DNA of 64,000 nt from Diaporthe sp. PMI_573 (GCA_021399435.1 JAJTUP010000003.1:1364001-1428000); one strand, 5' to 3'; shown: positions 1 to 12,700, counted from the first letter of the stretch. A program made the numbers and translations. The notes: a model not told the origin generated them from the sequence alone.

Positions 1-2174
1 ATTGATCAACGGCGTCAACTTCACGTTTGACGGAAACAGCGGCTTCATCGTTGGGGTCACGCCTTTCTGGAACCTACTCAACCTGTCGGCTGGCAGTATT
101 TCGACATGGTCTCTCGGCAACGAGATCTCGGAAGTTGTATTCGTCGGTCCCAAGTCCACCGACATTCTCTATGTCAATGCCTCACAGACGGCCATCGACG
201 GCAGTGTAGGATTATATACAGCAGATGCTGGGTCCCTCGAGACATCCGCGACCTTGGTCGCCACGCTACCTGCACCATATGCCGGGCTCAAAGCCGCGCA
301 GACAGCGAATGGGAACATTAGATTCCTGCTTCACGCCAAAGCCAATCCAGACGGATCAGTTCATAATCCAACACAAGCCATAGACCCTGTATTATTCGGC
401 GGCAGCAGTGCCAGGGTCTACGACAGCACCTACGTCCGCGTTTGGGACCAGTGGCGCACACCTCAACGGAACGCCGTCTTCGGTGGCACTTTGAGGTTGG
501 GGAATGGGAGCTATACCTTCGATGGCGAGCTCACGAACTACGTGACGGGCTTATGCGAAGTCACCTGTGCTGAGAGTCCACGGGATTCCGGCCCAGCCGA
601 TGTCAACGACTACGACCTTGCACCCGACGGCAGTCTGGTCGCGTTCAGTACCAAGGACATCCACCTCCCCTTAGCCAACTACTCAAGCTCTCAGATCTAT
701 GTAGTCCCCTTTGATGGGACGGCGGCCGACGCAGCCCCGGTCAATCCACGCGGTGGATCAGCATACCCCGAAGCGCAGGGCTCGTCGTCGTCGCCCAAGT
801 TCTCCCCTGATGGCTCCAAGCTTCTGTATATTCAAATGAAGAGTATCACCAATGATAATGACAAGAGCCAGATATATATTGCCAATATTGCCACCGAGAC
901 ATCCCACTTTGGCTCGGATACCGATTTCAATATCACCAGACTTGCAAGTGACTGGGACCGGTCTCCGCTCCAGGTAGGCTGGGCATCAGACTCGGAGTGG
1001 ATCTACGCCGGGGCACCCGATCGAGGCGCAGGAGTCCTCTTTGCCATCCCTATCACTGCTGGAGACTCATACGAGCCCTTCAACATCACTCACGGCGGCA
1101 CGGCTCTTGGAGCATACGCTCTACCGAATAACACTCTGCTTGTCGCCAACACCAAGTTTTGGACGCCGTGTGACATCTACAGCGTGGACTTTGATGGCAG
1201 CGGGATCATCCAGACCTATTTCGAGGCGAACAAAGCGGACCCGATCCTCTCGGCCGAAGGCCTTGACTCGTCCATCGCCTCGGAATTCTACTACACCACG
1301 AACACGTCGGAGATCCAACAGCAGGCATGGGTGGTCTACCCTGAGAACTTTGACCCCTCCAAGGAATACCCACTGGCTCTCATTACCCACGGTGGCCCAG
1401 AGTCTGCCAGTTTCAATATGTGGGGTTATCAAGGGCAGTTTAACTTCAAGGTATGGACGGACCAGGGATACGTCGTTGTCGCGCCGAACCCAACCGGGAG
1501 CTGGGGATGGGGCCAGAATCTGACCGATGCTGCGTACGGGACCTGGGGATCTTACATATTCTGGGATATCGTGCACTGCTGGCAGCATGTCAAGGACAAC
1601 TTGCCCTTCGTTGACGTGGAGAATGGTATCCACGCCGGTGCCAGCTTTGGGGGCTACATGTCCAACTGGTCAGTAACCCTACGCAACTGGAGATGAGCCC
1701 TCCCGTGCCTGACCATAAGAGGGCTGACAAATGCTTTGAAACAGGATCCAAGGACAAGACTTCGGCCGCAACTTCAAAGCCTTGGCCACGGTAGAAGGGC
1801 TCACCCTGACCCAGGCACAAGGCGCGACCGACCTTCTCAACTTTCCCTTCAACGACTTTCTGGGGCCCATAAACTCAACCGCCTTCCAGCCCGGCAGCCC
1901 TTACTATGACTTCAACCCGCTCCTGTCCGTTGAGAACTGGGCGACACCGCACTTTGTTGCCCACAACTCACTGGACTATCGCCTGCCCGAGAGCGAAGGC
2001 ATCATGCTTTTCAACCTGCTCCAGCAGAACGGCGTGCCCAGCAAGCTGCTCAACTTCCCTGACGAGGGCCACATTATACAGAACCCAGCCAATCAACTAG
2101 CGTGGTACAAGGAGATATTCGACTTCGTCAACCATTATAGCGGCGCGGGTAAGCCCGGTCCAGAACCATACTGA
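1..2174 (+). CDS. Secreted dipeptidyl-peptidase 5-like serine peptidase (S9), 5' partial
   Basis: The gene enters from the left edge without its start codon or signal peptide. Exons <1..1668 and 1745..2174 flank a 76-bp GT-AG intron that splits the Trp codon of the SNW motif. The protein has the S9C prolyl-oligopeptidase layout: a beta-propeller-like N-terminal part with WD40-type stretches (SPKFSPDGSKLLYI) and a C-terminal alpha/beta hydrolase. The nucleophile is in GASFGGYMSNW (Ser codon 1643-1645), the Asp in LDYRLPESEG (codon 1974-1976) and the His in DEGHIIQNP (codon 2070-2072), so the catalytic triad is complete. Family members are secreted and release N-terminal dipeptides from peptides; several N-glycosylation sequons fit secretion. 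It converges on the next gene, with 244 bp between stop codons. The family call is firm; the substrate is inferred. Confidence 0.9.
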
Positions 2175-2418
2175 AAGGGACCTGGACCTGGATGATTGGG
2201 CACAAGTCCGTAGTAGTGAAAATGAGAGCCTGGCCGGGTTGTGTCTGGCGGCCGAAGCTACCTTGGACAGGAACCTTGGAACTCATGTCAAATTAGAGAT
2301 TGACATAGTGTCTCCCGTGTTTGTATTTTATCTACATTGAATTAAAGAACACCACCATTACAGCAGCCGCCTCGACCACCCAAGCAACCGACCAAGAGCA
2401 CCTCGCGCCCCGGGATTC

Positions 2419-3914
2419 CTAGGCCGGCAGCACCCAAGTGACGACCGAGTTCTGGTAAACCCGGCCGCTCCACTTGCTGCCGCTCTTGGCCGACACGGTG
2501 ACATACACATCGTTGCCAAACTTATTAGTGATAACGACGGTCTTAGTACCGTCCGGGTTGAGCGTAGCCACGCTCTGGATCCCGGTACCGTCGCCGTACG
2601 AGTAGCTGCCCGTGCCGGCCAGCACCGTGGCGCCCTTGGGCATGAACTTGGAGAACTGCGCCATCATGTAGTAGTCGATGGCGAACGAGTACGTCCTTGT
2701 CGAGGTGTCGACGACAAACAGCCCGCGGCACGCGTCGCAGCCGCCCGAGGACAGGTGCGGGCCGTACGTGACGTCGGAGCCCAGGGTCCACGCCAGCGCG
2801 CCGGACGCCCAGTTCTGCAGCGGGCCCATGGTGAAGTCGGCGGCGGCTGACCAGCCCGTCTGGGGCGAGGTCCAGCACTCAGTCATGTACTGCAGCGTGT
2901 TTGGGTTCTTGTTGTGGAAGTCGGTGAGGGTGGCCCAATCTGTGTTGGAGGCATAGCAGTGCCAGGCTACGGCTGGCACGTAGGCGGATGCTTTGTCCAG
3001 GACGGTCTGGGGATAGGATGGAACATCTAATGCATGTCAGTATGGATGGCGTGTTAGTCGTGAAAGAAGGGCAAGTCCTCACCTGTGTTGTGGTCATAGG
3101 CCCAGACTTTCGTGTTAAGTCCAGCGGCAGAGAGTGCCGGCCCAACGTTTTGGTTGATGATGTCCCCACTCTCATCCTCATAGACGTACATGGTCGGGTA
3201 ACCAGACTGGCTGTTGAGTGGTTCGTTCTGAATGGTGATGGCGTCAACGGACGCTCCCGCCGCAGCATAAGCCTTGAGGTACTTGACGAAATACTGGGCC
3301 AGGCTGTCTCGGTAGCTGGGGTTGAGGTTGTTGTTCACGGTGGTGCCGGACAAGACTCCATTCAGCTTCATCCATCCGGGAGCAGACCACGGCGACCCAA
3401 GAATCGTCAGGCCAGACTTCAAGCTGCGCATCTTAGCGAGCAAAGAAGCCATTGCGTTGCCCCTGTCTCCGAGGTTGAAACTACCAAGGCTTGTGTCAAC
3501 CTTGCCGCCATTGTCGTCGTAGCTATAAGCCGGATCGCCACTAAGGTCGGACGAGGCAATTGTGTGCCTCATCAGACTGAAGTCGGCACCGCTGCTGGTC
3601 ATCAACTCGTTCAGCAGACGGGATTGGTCCGAGCCGCTGAGGCTGTTGAAGACCGTGACAGTGGCGTCCGTGACGGCAGCACCGAAGCCTGTGATCCGCT
3701 GCTTGTGGCCCGCCGAGGTGTCGTCAATGGTGAGTTGCCATGTTGACATGCCATTGGCATTGCCGTCTCCTGAAACTGGCGCGTCGAATGAGGAAAGCTT
3801 GTAAGTGCTGTCTGACGAGGAGCAATACGATGTGGGATTCGCCCTCGGCTTCAGGTTTGGCGCCGCCGACACAGTTGCTGCACCTACGGCGACGAGGAGA
3901 AGTGAGGAGACCAT
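2419..3914 (-). CDS. Secreted endo-beta-1,6-glucanase, GH30
   Basis: Two exons, 3083..3914 and 2419..3026 (complement), are separated by a 56-bp intron; splicing restores the HNTDVPSYPQT stretch and gives 479 aa. A signal peptide (MVSSLLLVAVGAATVSA) is followed by the GH30 fold. The acid/base Glu lies in the IQNEPL motif and the nucleophile Glu in YMTECW, both intact. Related fungal enzymes (Trichoderma BGN16-type, Neurospora neg-1) cleave beta-1,6-glucan of fungal or oomycete walls, so roles in wall remodelling or mycoparasitism are likely; the choice between them is inference. The ATG at 3912-3914 directly precedes the hydrophobic leader. Its length matches family members (about 460-490 aa). 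Confidence 0.92.
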
Positions 3915-5066
3915 GATGACAGGACAATGCTTCCGTTCAGCCAGTTCGTTGCACTTGACCTTGGCAGCTTCGAATTAAGGTATGAGCGACATGACGGCCA
4001 GTTGTCTGCGAGGACGGGGCTAGGCAGAATAATATAGTCATCTAGAAAGCCACAGCTACTGTGTATACCACGACTTCGGCCTTCGGTACTCCAGTGTAAC
4101 GTCGGTGATTACTGAGATGCGCTGGATCTAATGTAACGGCGCTACCGCTACCCGAAGATTAACACAATGGGAGCACTGCCCGGTTCGTCTGAGTTCTAGG
4201 TGGTCGGCGTGCTGGCCAGTACACACCACATATTAGGGGAGCTAATCGTCGAGGCCAGCTTTCCAGTGCTTGGGTTGCCGTCCAAGCAAAGCCACAACAT
4301 TAACAAAGGTGCGAGGATTACACGGGACAGCCAATGAAGTGTGCACGAGCTTGGGGAGAATTGGCAGTGACCATTCGAGTCTTCGTCCCATGCCTTAGAA
4401 ACTCTCGCTGCACGGCAGGGTTTGCCCTGGGGGTGACCCCATGGAGATGAAGTCAATTGATGCTTGTGCTGCAAAAATAGAAGGGCTGGACGGGGACTAA
4501 CGCACGCTTGTGGCCGCGTTTGGAATCACGGCGTCGGGGTCGTAATCCTTCTGAAAATCAAATCTCGGTGTCTTGCAGGCCTGGCAGGGCAAAAAGGAGA
4601 TCAATCAATCTATGTATGCAGGTGACGGGAAGCAAGACATGGGCCCCTGTCTCCTGGAGCCGCAACACGGCACTCCCCCAACTTGGGGCAAGCTGGTCCT
4701 TGCAAGTCGATAGGCTACAGCGAAGACGGCCCCTGAGGAGCTAGATGCTTGACTCTCGTGGCGCGCCACCTTACTAGGACGACTGAGCTGGCCACCAATG
4801 GCGGACGAGTTTAAGCTGGTGCCTACAGCGGCAATTTATGGGTCCTCGGCACTGGCGTGAGATTTCTAGATGCAGGAAGTCAGGCGAAAAACTGGTCATC
4901 ATTTTCATGGACATGGCTGGAGATCGTGTTCAAGTCCAGGCCCGGCTCACAGGCCGGCAGTCATTGAAAAGGCTCGCACTCGAAGCCACATGACTGCATA
5001 CTTGCGTGAGCACCGGTGAGGAACGGGAGCCTTCGCTGCTACTCATAACGGGCTTCCCGTTTTAGT
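3915..5066. other. Intergenic, promoter of the GH30 gene
   Basis: This 1.15-kb stretch lies between the 5' end of the glucanase gene and the 3' end of the glutathionyl reductase gene. The short ORFs in it have no recognisable domain or splice support. I see no repeat or RNA gene. Confidence 0.5.
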
Positions 5067-6211
5067 TCACAGCTTCTCCTCAAGTTCCAGCACCAGAGGC
5101 ATCTTGACGCCCCCGGTCGGCACCTTGCTTAGATCCCCCTCGTAGCCCTCTTCGACCTCGGGCCACGGCCCCAGAGGCGTGATCGCTCGAGGGTTGATGT
5201 CGCCGTGGCTCTTGGTATAATTCTCCTTGATGTGCTTGAAATCGGTGGTGTCCCTGAACGCCGGAACGCTCCAGTACAGATTCTTGAGCCAGTTGTTTAT
5301 CTGGGGATAGTCGTGCCGGATTGTGCCCAAGTTGCACTTGAAGTGCTGCACGTAAACGGTGTCGAACCTTATGACTGTTGCGTAGGCTCTCACATCTAAC
5401 TCAGTGAGGTCTTTTCCGAGGATGAATGGGCCCCCATTCTCTGCGATGATCTTCTCGAGCTTGTTGAGCGCGGCAAAGACCACTGGGACGTTCTTGTCGT
5501 AGTCCTCCTGGGTGGTGGCGAAGCCGGCCTTGTAGACGCCCGTGTTGAGGTCGCGCTGCATCCAGACCGAGATGGTGTCAATGTCGCTACGCAAGTGGTC
5601 CGGGTACAGCGTAGCTTTGGAATATTCTTCAGGCAGGATGGAATTGAAGCCCGTCTGCAAATCACGGAGGAGCTCGGTAGACTCGTTGTTGACAATGGTG
5701 TTAGTCTTGGTGTCCCACAGAAGAGGAACCGAGTAACGGCCCTTGTACTCTGGATCGTCCTTGAAATAAAGCTCGTGAAGGTACTTTGCGCCAAAGAGGG
5801 GATCGGGGTCTGCGCCGGGGTACTCGGAGTCTGAGGAGGGGAATTGCCATCCTGGCCAGCCATTCTCGTCGCCTTTGGGATATGGCTTGACAACTGTGAC
5901 GGGAATAGCATCCTGAAGCCCCTTGAGGTGGCGGGCAATATTGGCCCGATGCGCGAACGGGCAAAAGAGACCTGCGATTGCGCTTAGACGAATGCTTTTC
6001 GAGTGTAATTCATGTGCAGCACGAGGGTGAGCTAGCTACCAATATAGAGTCGATATCTGCCTTTCTCTGGCTCGAAAGGACCATCAGGGGCGACCTTGCC
6101 GTGCCATGACTGACTGCTACCGGCCAGATGCCCGGCGACTGTGCTTGGTGTTGGACCGGTAGGAGTCATGATTTGCTGGCTGATTGCTTGCAGTCGAGTA
6201 CGGACAGACAT
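5067..6211 (-). CDS. S-glutathionyl-hydroquinone reductase (Ecm4/GSTO type)
   Basis: Exons are 6040..6211 and 5067..5971 (complement); a 68-bp intron splits the Gly codon of YIGLFCPF. The product is 358 aa, close to Ecm4 proteins (about 370). The N-terminal thioredoxin-like domain carries the catalytic Cys (about residue 61) in a GLFCPFAHR box, followed by ENGWPGW and VPLLWDTKTNTIVNNES, hallmark segments of this family. The C-terminal helical domain includes LTELDVRAYATVIRFD. Family enzymes reduce glutathionylated quinones and contribute to quinone and oxidant detoxification. The ATG at 6209-6211 is the first usable Met; a second Met about 15 codons in could initiate a shorter form. It shares a 699-bp upstream region with the divergent membrane-protein gene. 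Confident on family. Confidence 0.9.
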
Positions 6212-6910
6212 GAGCAATTGAGCGTTGGATGTGTATACAATGGGTGGTGTGGAGTTGACGGACTGGAGGTCCTCACGATGTCGCCATCCCTACCCCTCCT
6301 TCCTCCCACCTGCCAATCCGATGCACCCGTCCGTGTCAGTGAGTGCAGGCGCGACGCACCCACAGGAGCTTGCTCTCTTGCTGGACTGATGACGTCAAAC
6401 CCGAGAGCTCACGAAGCAGCCAAATGCAATGGAGCGGGTACATACTGTACGAAGCTGTGTGAATAACTGTTATTATCTGTATTCGATGTGCACTTGATCC
6501 AAAAGTACCGTGTGCCGAATGCACAACAGTCAGGCGCACATCGCAGCAAGCAACGAGAGCGTCTTCACATCGCATCACAGCAGTTCCAACGTCGCACCGA
6601 CGTGAAGAGGTACAAGACCCCTGTCGGTGGGGGGAGGGGAGCAGCTCAATGGCCAATCACAGAGCTCTGATTTCCTTACTCAGCAGGGTCCAGTCGCGGG
6701 GAGCTTCAGTTCCCGTCCCTCCGTTTCAACCCACCTCTCCTCGTGTGTTGTTGATCCTGTGCCCACGCGTCTCCCCGTCTCTGACTTCCGGTCACACAAC
6801 ATCCTTTTCCTCCGCGAGGGCTCCCTTAAACTAACAACAGCCACGTGTGTGCGGCCCAAAACACTGTTGCCGAAGCCCGGTAGCCAGCAACGAAAAGCAC
6901 TTCAACCAAG
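6212..6910. promoter_or_regulatory. Bidirectional promoter region
   Basis: About 700 bp separate the divergent starts of the glutathionyl-hydroquinone reductase and the membrane-protein gene. Pyrimidine-rich tracts (for example around 6690-6830) precede the rightward start. No specific operator is assigned. Confidence 0.45.
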
Positions 6911-7687
6911 ATGGTAGCAACACGCTCTGCCTCGCGTGCCCTCACCCCGGGCCTCGATATGGATGCCCCAGACCTGAGAGTCTCTCCGCGCAAGCAACGA
7001 GCCCCGAGACCCGCTCCTCCCTCCGGCTGGTCCCACGCGCCAACGACCACCACCCTCGTCTGGCTGTTCATCTCCCTGCCCCTCGTGATATGGGACACCG
7101 GCTACGTTCTCGGGCGCCCCGCCACGATGCCCGGGGGATGGGCACACGCGCCACTCTGGACGCCCTACGCCTTGTACGGCGAGGTTGATCATATGTACGG
7201 CTTTAAACAATTCAACCTCGGAAATGGCTTCACCGCGGCCCAGGGCACACTGAACGTCATCGAGACCCTCATGTACATTGCCTACTTCATCATCTGGTAT
7301 CGCGCCGCGGGCAGTCTTGGGCTGAGGGACGCCAAGGAGAGGAGGAGGATCGCCGGGAGTCAGGCCGGCCTGGCTGTCCTCGTCGGGTTCTCCGCTAGTG
7401 TCATGACAGTCAGCAAGACCCTGCTCTACTGGTTGAACGAGTACTTCTCCGGTTTCGACAACATTGGCCACAACAAGCCGTGGGACCTTCTCTTCCTGTG
7501 GATCATTCCAAAGTGAGTTGCACCGGCCCATCCCCGGCTCTTGACAAGAACAGAATCTGATGCCATGTTTACTTCTAGTGGTGCTTGGCTCATCGTCCCC
7601 TCCTACATGACTTACCAACTTGGTTCCGAGCTGTTGGACGCTGTAAAGATTGCGTCGCGAGCCACGGGCTCTACTAAATATGATTGA
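6911..7687 (+). CDS. Multi-pass membrane protein, tentatively EXPERA/emopamil-binding-like
   Basis: Exons 6911..7512 and 7579..7687 encode 236 aa. The 66-bp intron splits an Asn codon, giving the conserved-looking IIPNGAWLIVPSYMTY segment. A basic, Pro-rich cytosolic N-terminus (about 45 residues) precedes roughly four to five hydrophobic helices: LVWLFISLPLVIWDTGYV, the region after NVIETLMYIAYFI, GLAVLVGFSASVM and the last helix. Motifs GEVDHMYG and NEYFSGFDNIGHN recur in fungal membrane proteins I recall being related to the emopamil-binding (EBP) superfamily, but I cannot verify that here and no catalytic role is claimed. The ATG at 6911 is the first in frame. A real gene is nearly certain; the function is open. 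Confidence 0.8.
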
Positions 7688-8353
7688 GCCGAGGATATCG
7701 GGCCGGGCCGGGCATGGGCTGGAATGTACAATAACCCACGTGGATTCAAGCCACTTCGTGATATGGATGAGAGACGAGCTACGAGAGATGTTGAATTCGA
7801 CTGTAAAAGTGATATGAAGAACTTTACGCCCTGGGCGAAAATCAGTGATGTTGTTTCCATTTTGCTGCATCCCAGGCTGGACCAGCTATGCCCATTCATG
7901 AAGGCGAACCTCGATAAATATTTGAGCATCTGTCCAGGCCTTCGCCCTATTGTTTGCCACGGCCCGCATTAACTTCTAGTTATGCAGCCCTCTGCGAGTG
8001 ACGAGACTACGAGAACAATGCTTTCCATTGTTAATCCTGTCCGGCCTCCATCGTTGCCCCTGAAAGCTCTTCACATCACTGTGAGACTTTTCTTAGCTTA
8101 GGTAGGGTCTACTGAGCCTGCAGATACACACTCCTCATGTTAAACAAAGGCTAGTGGTCTGGGCTGACTGCTTCACTAGACACTAGACGACTGTCTCTCA
8201 GTAACGGCTGAGGGGGTAATCGAGTCGTCTCTTTTTCGTATTACTGCCTTCAAAGTCTGACGATGAAGTATACCTTTGAAGAGATCCTGGCAATTCCGTA
8301 TGGTACAAAGTGTCGCGCGAGCCAAATTTGAATTGGCATGATCTGGTAAACGA
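7688..8353. other. Intergenic, nothing recognised
   Basis: This holds the 3' flank of the membrane-protein gene and runs up to the first dispersed repeat. Short ORFs here lack support from domains, start context or splice sites. Confidence 0.4.
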
Positions 8354-8830
8354 GCTTTGCTCAACTGTCCGCTACGCAGCCACCCCTATGTAGTGAACCA
8401 CGTAAGCAGTGTTCACCATGTAACCATCTATCTATAGGATAGCCTCCCATAGGATAACCTCATAACCTCCTATAGGACAGCCTCCTGCAGGACAACCTCC
8501 TCTCCTCCCATAGGATGACCTTCTATCCTCCTATAGGACAACATCCTACAGGACAACCTCTTCTCCTCTTATAAGACAACCTCCAATCCTCCTATAGGTT
8601 AACCTCTAATAAGATACCCTCCTATAGGATAACCTCCTATCCTCCTATGAGACAGCCTTCTATAGGAAAATCTCCTACACGAAAACCTCTTGTGGGAGAA
8701 CCTCCTTTGGGATAACTACCTGTGGGATAACTACCTGTAGTATCAGCGGGTAGATAGTATTTAAGTTACAGGCGGCTCCATAATGATGTTTTCGTATTCT
8801 TTGAGAAGTAGCTGTGTTACTGTAACAATG
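8354..8830 (+). repeat. Dispersed CCTATAGGA-core element, copy 1 (longest)
   Basis: End A reads GCTTTGCTCAACTGTCCGCT followed by ACGCAGCCAC. The core (about 8430-8745) has some twenty degenerate tandem units of the type CCTCCTATAGGATAA, most containing the palindrome CCTATAGG. End B reads GGCTCCATAATGATGTTTTC and closes with GCTGTGTTACTGTAACAATG. The same ends recur in six other places in this window. It has no coding capacity and no obvious terminal inverted repeats. Confidence 0.85.
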
Positions 8831-9299
8831 GGTGTGATTGGTGCATGCTTCCATGACATATATCAGCTTTCTGAACGTTGGAAGCTCTGCACGAGGGCAG
8901 ACTGCAGTAACTGTACCCTATAACATTCATGACGATGGCAATGGGCGGCAGTGACTGGTTCCAACTGTAATTGATGGTGATTATCTAAAAGTTCCCCAAA
9001 CGAGCGATGGGAGGTAGCTGCATATGCCTCATCTGAAAGCATCATGACACCAAGGTCAAAGACCACGAGAAGGTAAAATCTAAACATATTGCCAAGAAGC
9101 CCACCCTCAAGTAGAAGAAAAATGAAGTTTCAAATAAGCAAGACCATGAGCCCATCAGTCAGTACTACGCCATAGCTTAGTCCTATCGTCCTGCCACTAC
9201 CTCCCGTCCCGTTGTCACGAGCCAAGGTACCAATAGGCTTAGTGCTTGATGAATGGGTTCAGGCCGATGTGGTCGGGGAATGGGGCAGTCATCATCCGA
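8831..9299. other. Intergenic, nothing recognised
   Basis: This stretch lies between repeat copy 1 and the 3' end of the Asp-rich secreted protein gene. No supported gene or motif. Confidence 0.4.
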
Positions 9300-9788
9300 T
9301 TAGTCCAAGTCGTCGGTCACGTCCGGCTCGCCATCATTGTCGTCATCTGGGTCCACATTGTCCAAGATCCCATCATTGTCGTCGTCCTGGTCCACATCAT
9401 CGGTCTGCCCATCATTATCATTGTCGTTCTCAAGGTCGATGGCGCCAGTGTCATCATCAATATCGGGCTGGTCGACGTTGTCTGTGACATCTGGCTCGCC
9501 ATCATTGTCATCGTCAGGGTCCACGTTATCCTGGATGCCATCATTGTCGTCGTCCTGGTCCACATCGTCGGTCTGCCCATCATTGTCATTGTCGTTCTCA
9601 AAATCCACGGCGCCGGTCTCGTCATCAATGTCATCAATGACCTGTCGTACAATGGGCAGGCGTGCGGCGGCGAGTTCCGGTGAGCTCCTCCGCACAGAGC
9701 GGGTCTCGTCATTATATAGTTGACGGAGCTGTACTGGAGAGGCAATGGCAGTTGCCACAAGTGAGACTAGGATGAATGTAGACTTCAT
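9300..9788 (-). CDS. Secreted Asp/Asn-rich repeat protein with calcium-binding-like motifs
   Basis: A 162-aa intronless ORF begins at the ATG 9786-9788; an upstream GTG in frame is unlikely to be used. A signal peptide (MKSTFILVSLVATAIAS) is followed by a short pro-like segment with an RR site. Two nearly identical acidic repeats of about 50 residues make up the rest. Each contains tandem DxDxDG loops (NDNDNDGQTDD, QDDDNDGI, DDDNDGEPD) that resemble thrombospondin type-3 or EF-loop calcium ligands. The DNA repeats are also near identical (about 9304-9454 and 9484-9631), which implies recent duplication or conversion. Extracellular Ca2+ binding is inference from motif chemistry. The long antisense ORFs are low-complexity shadows. 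Confidence 0.8.
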   Translation of the reverse strand: MKSTFILVSLVATAIASPVQLRQLYNDETRSVRRSSPELAAARLPIVRQVIDDIDDETGAVDFENDNDNDGQTDDVDQDDDNDGIQDNVDPDDDNDGEPDVTDNVDQPDIDDDTGAIDLENDNDNDGQTDDVDQDDDNDGILDNVDPDDDNDGEPDVTDDLD

Positions 9789-12700
9789 TTTGGTGATGTT
9801 CACGAAGCTGTAAAACTTGAAAGGGAAATGAAGTAAGGGGTTTAGTGAGATTTATTGAGTGTGTCCGATTGTTAACTGATTGTTTGATGGGTGATGATGC
9901 TGATAATAATTGCTCCAGGTAGCAAGCAAGATATCCTCGAGTCTTTATACTCGGTGACTGTGCTTTCTGGTTTCTATTTTGGTAACTTGATGGTCGTCAA
10001 GAGAGGCTGGATACTCTGGTACGCTCAGCCTTACTATCAAGGCTGAACAGTCGGAGCAGCCGCCGGTGAAGCGCATGCGGCGGAGCCAACTCTGTATCCA
10101 CAGTAGAGTTCTTTGAGGTCATCTGGGCAATATACATCAGTCAGTGCTAAGCTCACTTGCTGGAGATTGACGTAGGTCAGTCTGCCGATCGCTATACTAC
10201 AATGAGGGTCCAAGTTTTCAGCTCAAGCAGGCCGTGCTCACTGTTCCCCGGCTTGGAAGCTGTATGTGGCACGTCTTTAAACCTTACTTTCACTACAACA
10301 ATCGAAAGTCCCCACGTCTATGGAGAATGCATCATTGCTGCCGTAATTGTATATATCAGCCGCCGCCCAAGGCGCCGGCGGTGGCTGAAACAGCCGACCG
10401 CAGGGCATACCAAGACCGCACAGCCGCCTTGGCGAACTCTTGAGCGACGTTGAGCTCTCAATGCACCAATTATTTCTCCACCGTGCCCAATCAGACCCCG
10501 AGACAGACGCTGTGCTCGCTTGCGATCGAAAGCGTAAACAAGACCCAGCCTGCGTGTCTATACGTAAGCTGGGTCTTGGACTTGCCCAGGTCGAGCTGGG
10601 CGTCGAAACAATGCATCATGTGACAATAAACAGACTGAATCTGGATATTCCTGGCAGCGTGGACCATCACGCAATTGCCGCGCTGTCGGGTGTCCCATTG
10701 AGGCTGCTCCTTCAGCAATGTTGATGACATATGAGTTCGATATGCGGTCGCATATTGCAGGAGCATACACGAGTGTTGCCACCCAGGTTCAACGATTTGC
10801 GCGAATCTCCCAGTGAGCCAAACCCAAGAGATGTCTGTTTGACGTATGGACAACAAGTAGTGAGGCAAAAGGCAATTAACTTAAACTTACATGAATCAGC
10901 TGTTGATCCTAATCCTTCACAACTGGTCATTTCCTTAGAATGATCTGTGAGCTGCTGCTCTCACCGCTCCTTGATACAGTCATTGATGGTGGGTCATGCA
11001 AACTCCGCTTCTTCTGCTGTAAAGCCAGGCCATTCAGATCATGCCAAAGGCCAGCTGAAAGTCAAGATTGAATACCGGGCGAACGGAAAATCTATTTCTG
11101 GCCATGGAGCAATGCTGGCCCTGCATTCCATGATGGTGCCACGCCGCGCGCGTTAGTTCGTGGGCTCAACTATATGCAGACCAGGACCGCGTTGCGCCGG
11201 CATCATACCAAATAAGGGCGAACATCGCGTCTACTTCAGCACCCTACTGGCTGCTGCATTCAGTTGCTCAAGAGTAACTACTTAAACCGAGCCCAAACGC
11301 CGACCCAGCCATGACATTGGCACATTCCATTAGCAAGCTGCATATGTAGAACAGGGTTGCTGCCTGCAGCGATATGACCTCTCTTCCCATGATGCCCTGG
11401 CAGGAAGATTGACACTGGCCCCGCTGTGTGAGACCAAGAATGAATAGCCTTCAGGGCCAAACTGAGGGAGAAAGGGTGGGCGAAGCCCGCTCTGATCTCA
11501 GGGACTAATTAGATAGTCTTTTTAGGCGGTCCGAAGCCTTCTGCAGGGCGGCAGAATCTCAAGTGAATGTGAGTGCATTCACACACTCCCGCTACATATG
11601 TAGCTACTCGACATCCCCCTTATACGTAGTCGAGCTGAGGCATGCTCAATAGTTTGGTTCGACCAGACTTTAAGCACCGTCATTAGCCACGTTTAGTGGC
11701 CTGTCCCCGCCCCTCATCACATCATGTCTCTACGCAAGCGTAGTCAATGTATTTCAGGTTTGCGTTAGGAGGCTTGACAGACGTGGACGCAAAAGTGCTC
11801 TTTCTAGCATTGAATCATCTGGCCGGTCTAGAAAAGAAAATGCTGGGTGTGTTCACCCTCGAAGTCATCAGGGGTTAGAAAATGAAGCCTGCACTTGGAG
11901 CCCAAGATGGGCATTACCTCGGTGTGTGGCGGTATCAAGTAACGCCTTGCAAATCTCTGAATGTTCCCACAAGGGTGCAAGTAGTCTCAGTAGCAGAAAT
12001 ATGGTCTCTCCGACGACGAGGACTTCACGGCCGCGCTCTGCCCCCCGAGTCTATCATCGACTTGGGAATGGTTTTGATGGATTGGTTCGCAGATGTGATT
12101 CTCGGTTACACCAACAAAAAAAACTTCTCGTTCAGCACCAGTCCAAGGGGACCTAGCATAGTGAGAGCAAGCCGTGACTCATGTAGGAAGATCATCGCTT
12201 GGCTTTTGGGCTGAAGTATACTTGTTAGGTACTTGTGTGCCGACTGGTCTTGAAAATGAACTTGACGACCTTGAGAAAAGACCTTGCCCGACAAGGCTTG
12301 CCACTATGGCGATAGATTGTGTTGACATCGAGGACTCCAAAAAGCTTAGGGAAATAGTAGTAACATATATGGAAGAAGCAAGCCTTCGTAAACTATTTTG
12401 ACAAGTAGCTCAGAATTTCTGTCAGTGTCTCTATTGAGAGATTGAGTATTTTCGCATGAGTACCAACAACCAAATTCAAAAGCTTCTAAGATAACAACAC
12501 TTGAGGGGCATACTATCAGGTATACGTTGTGTACCGGAGGAAGCGGTCACATCGATACAGCTCAACGAGCCAGCTCTCGCAATAACTACCGATCACATAA
12601 CGATAATACACCAGATGCTCGGGAATAATGACTCAATAAGGTTTTGGACCCAATGTAATCAAGCACGTGGCTGTCTACTCGTCTCGGGCGATTCAATACG

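Noticed and set aside
6902..7870. 322-codon minus-strand ORF over the membrane-protein gene
   Set aside because: It covers the sense exons and the intron, and has no domain; the spliced sense gene explains the locus.
8430..8745. CRISPR-like or satellite array
   Set aside because: The units are degenerate, have no conserved spacer structure and sit inside an element whose ends recur elsewhere; the host is a eukaryote.
9246..9723. Plus-strand ORFs opposite the Asp-rich gene
   Set aside because: They are antisense shadows of GAC/GAT-rich repeats, giving Ser- or Ile/Val-rich low-complexity sequence without starts or domains.
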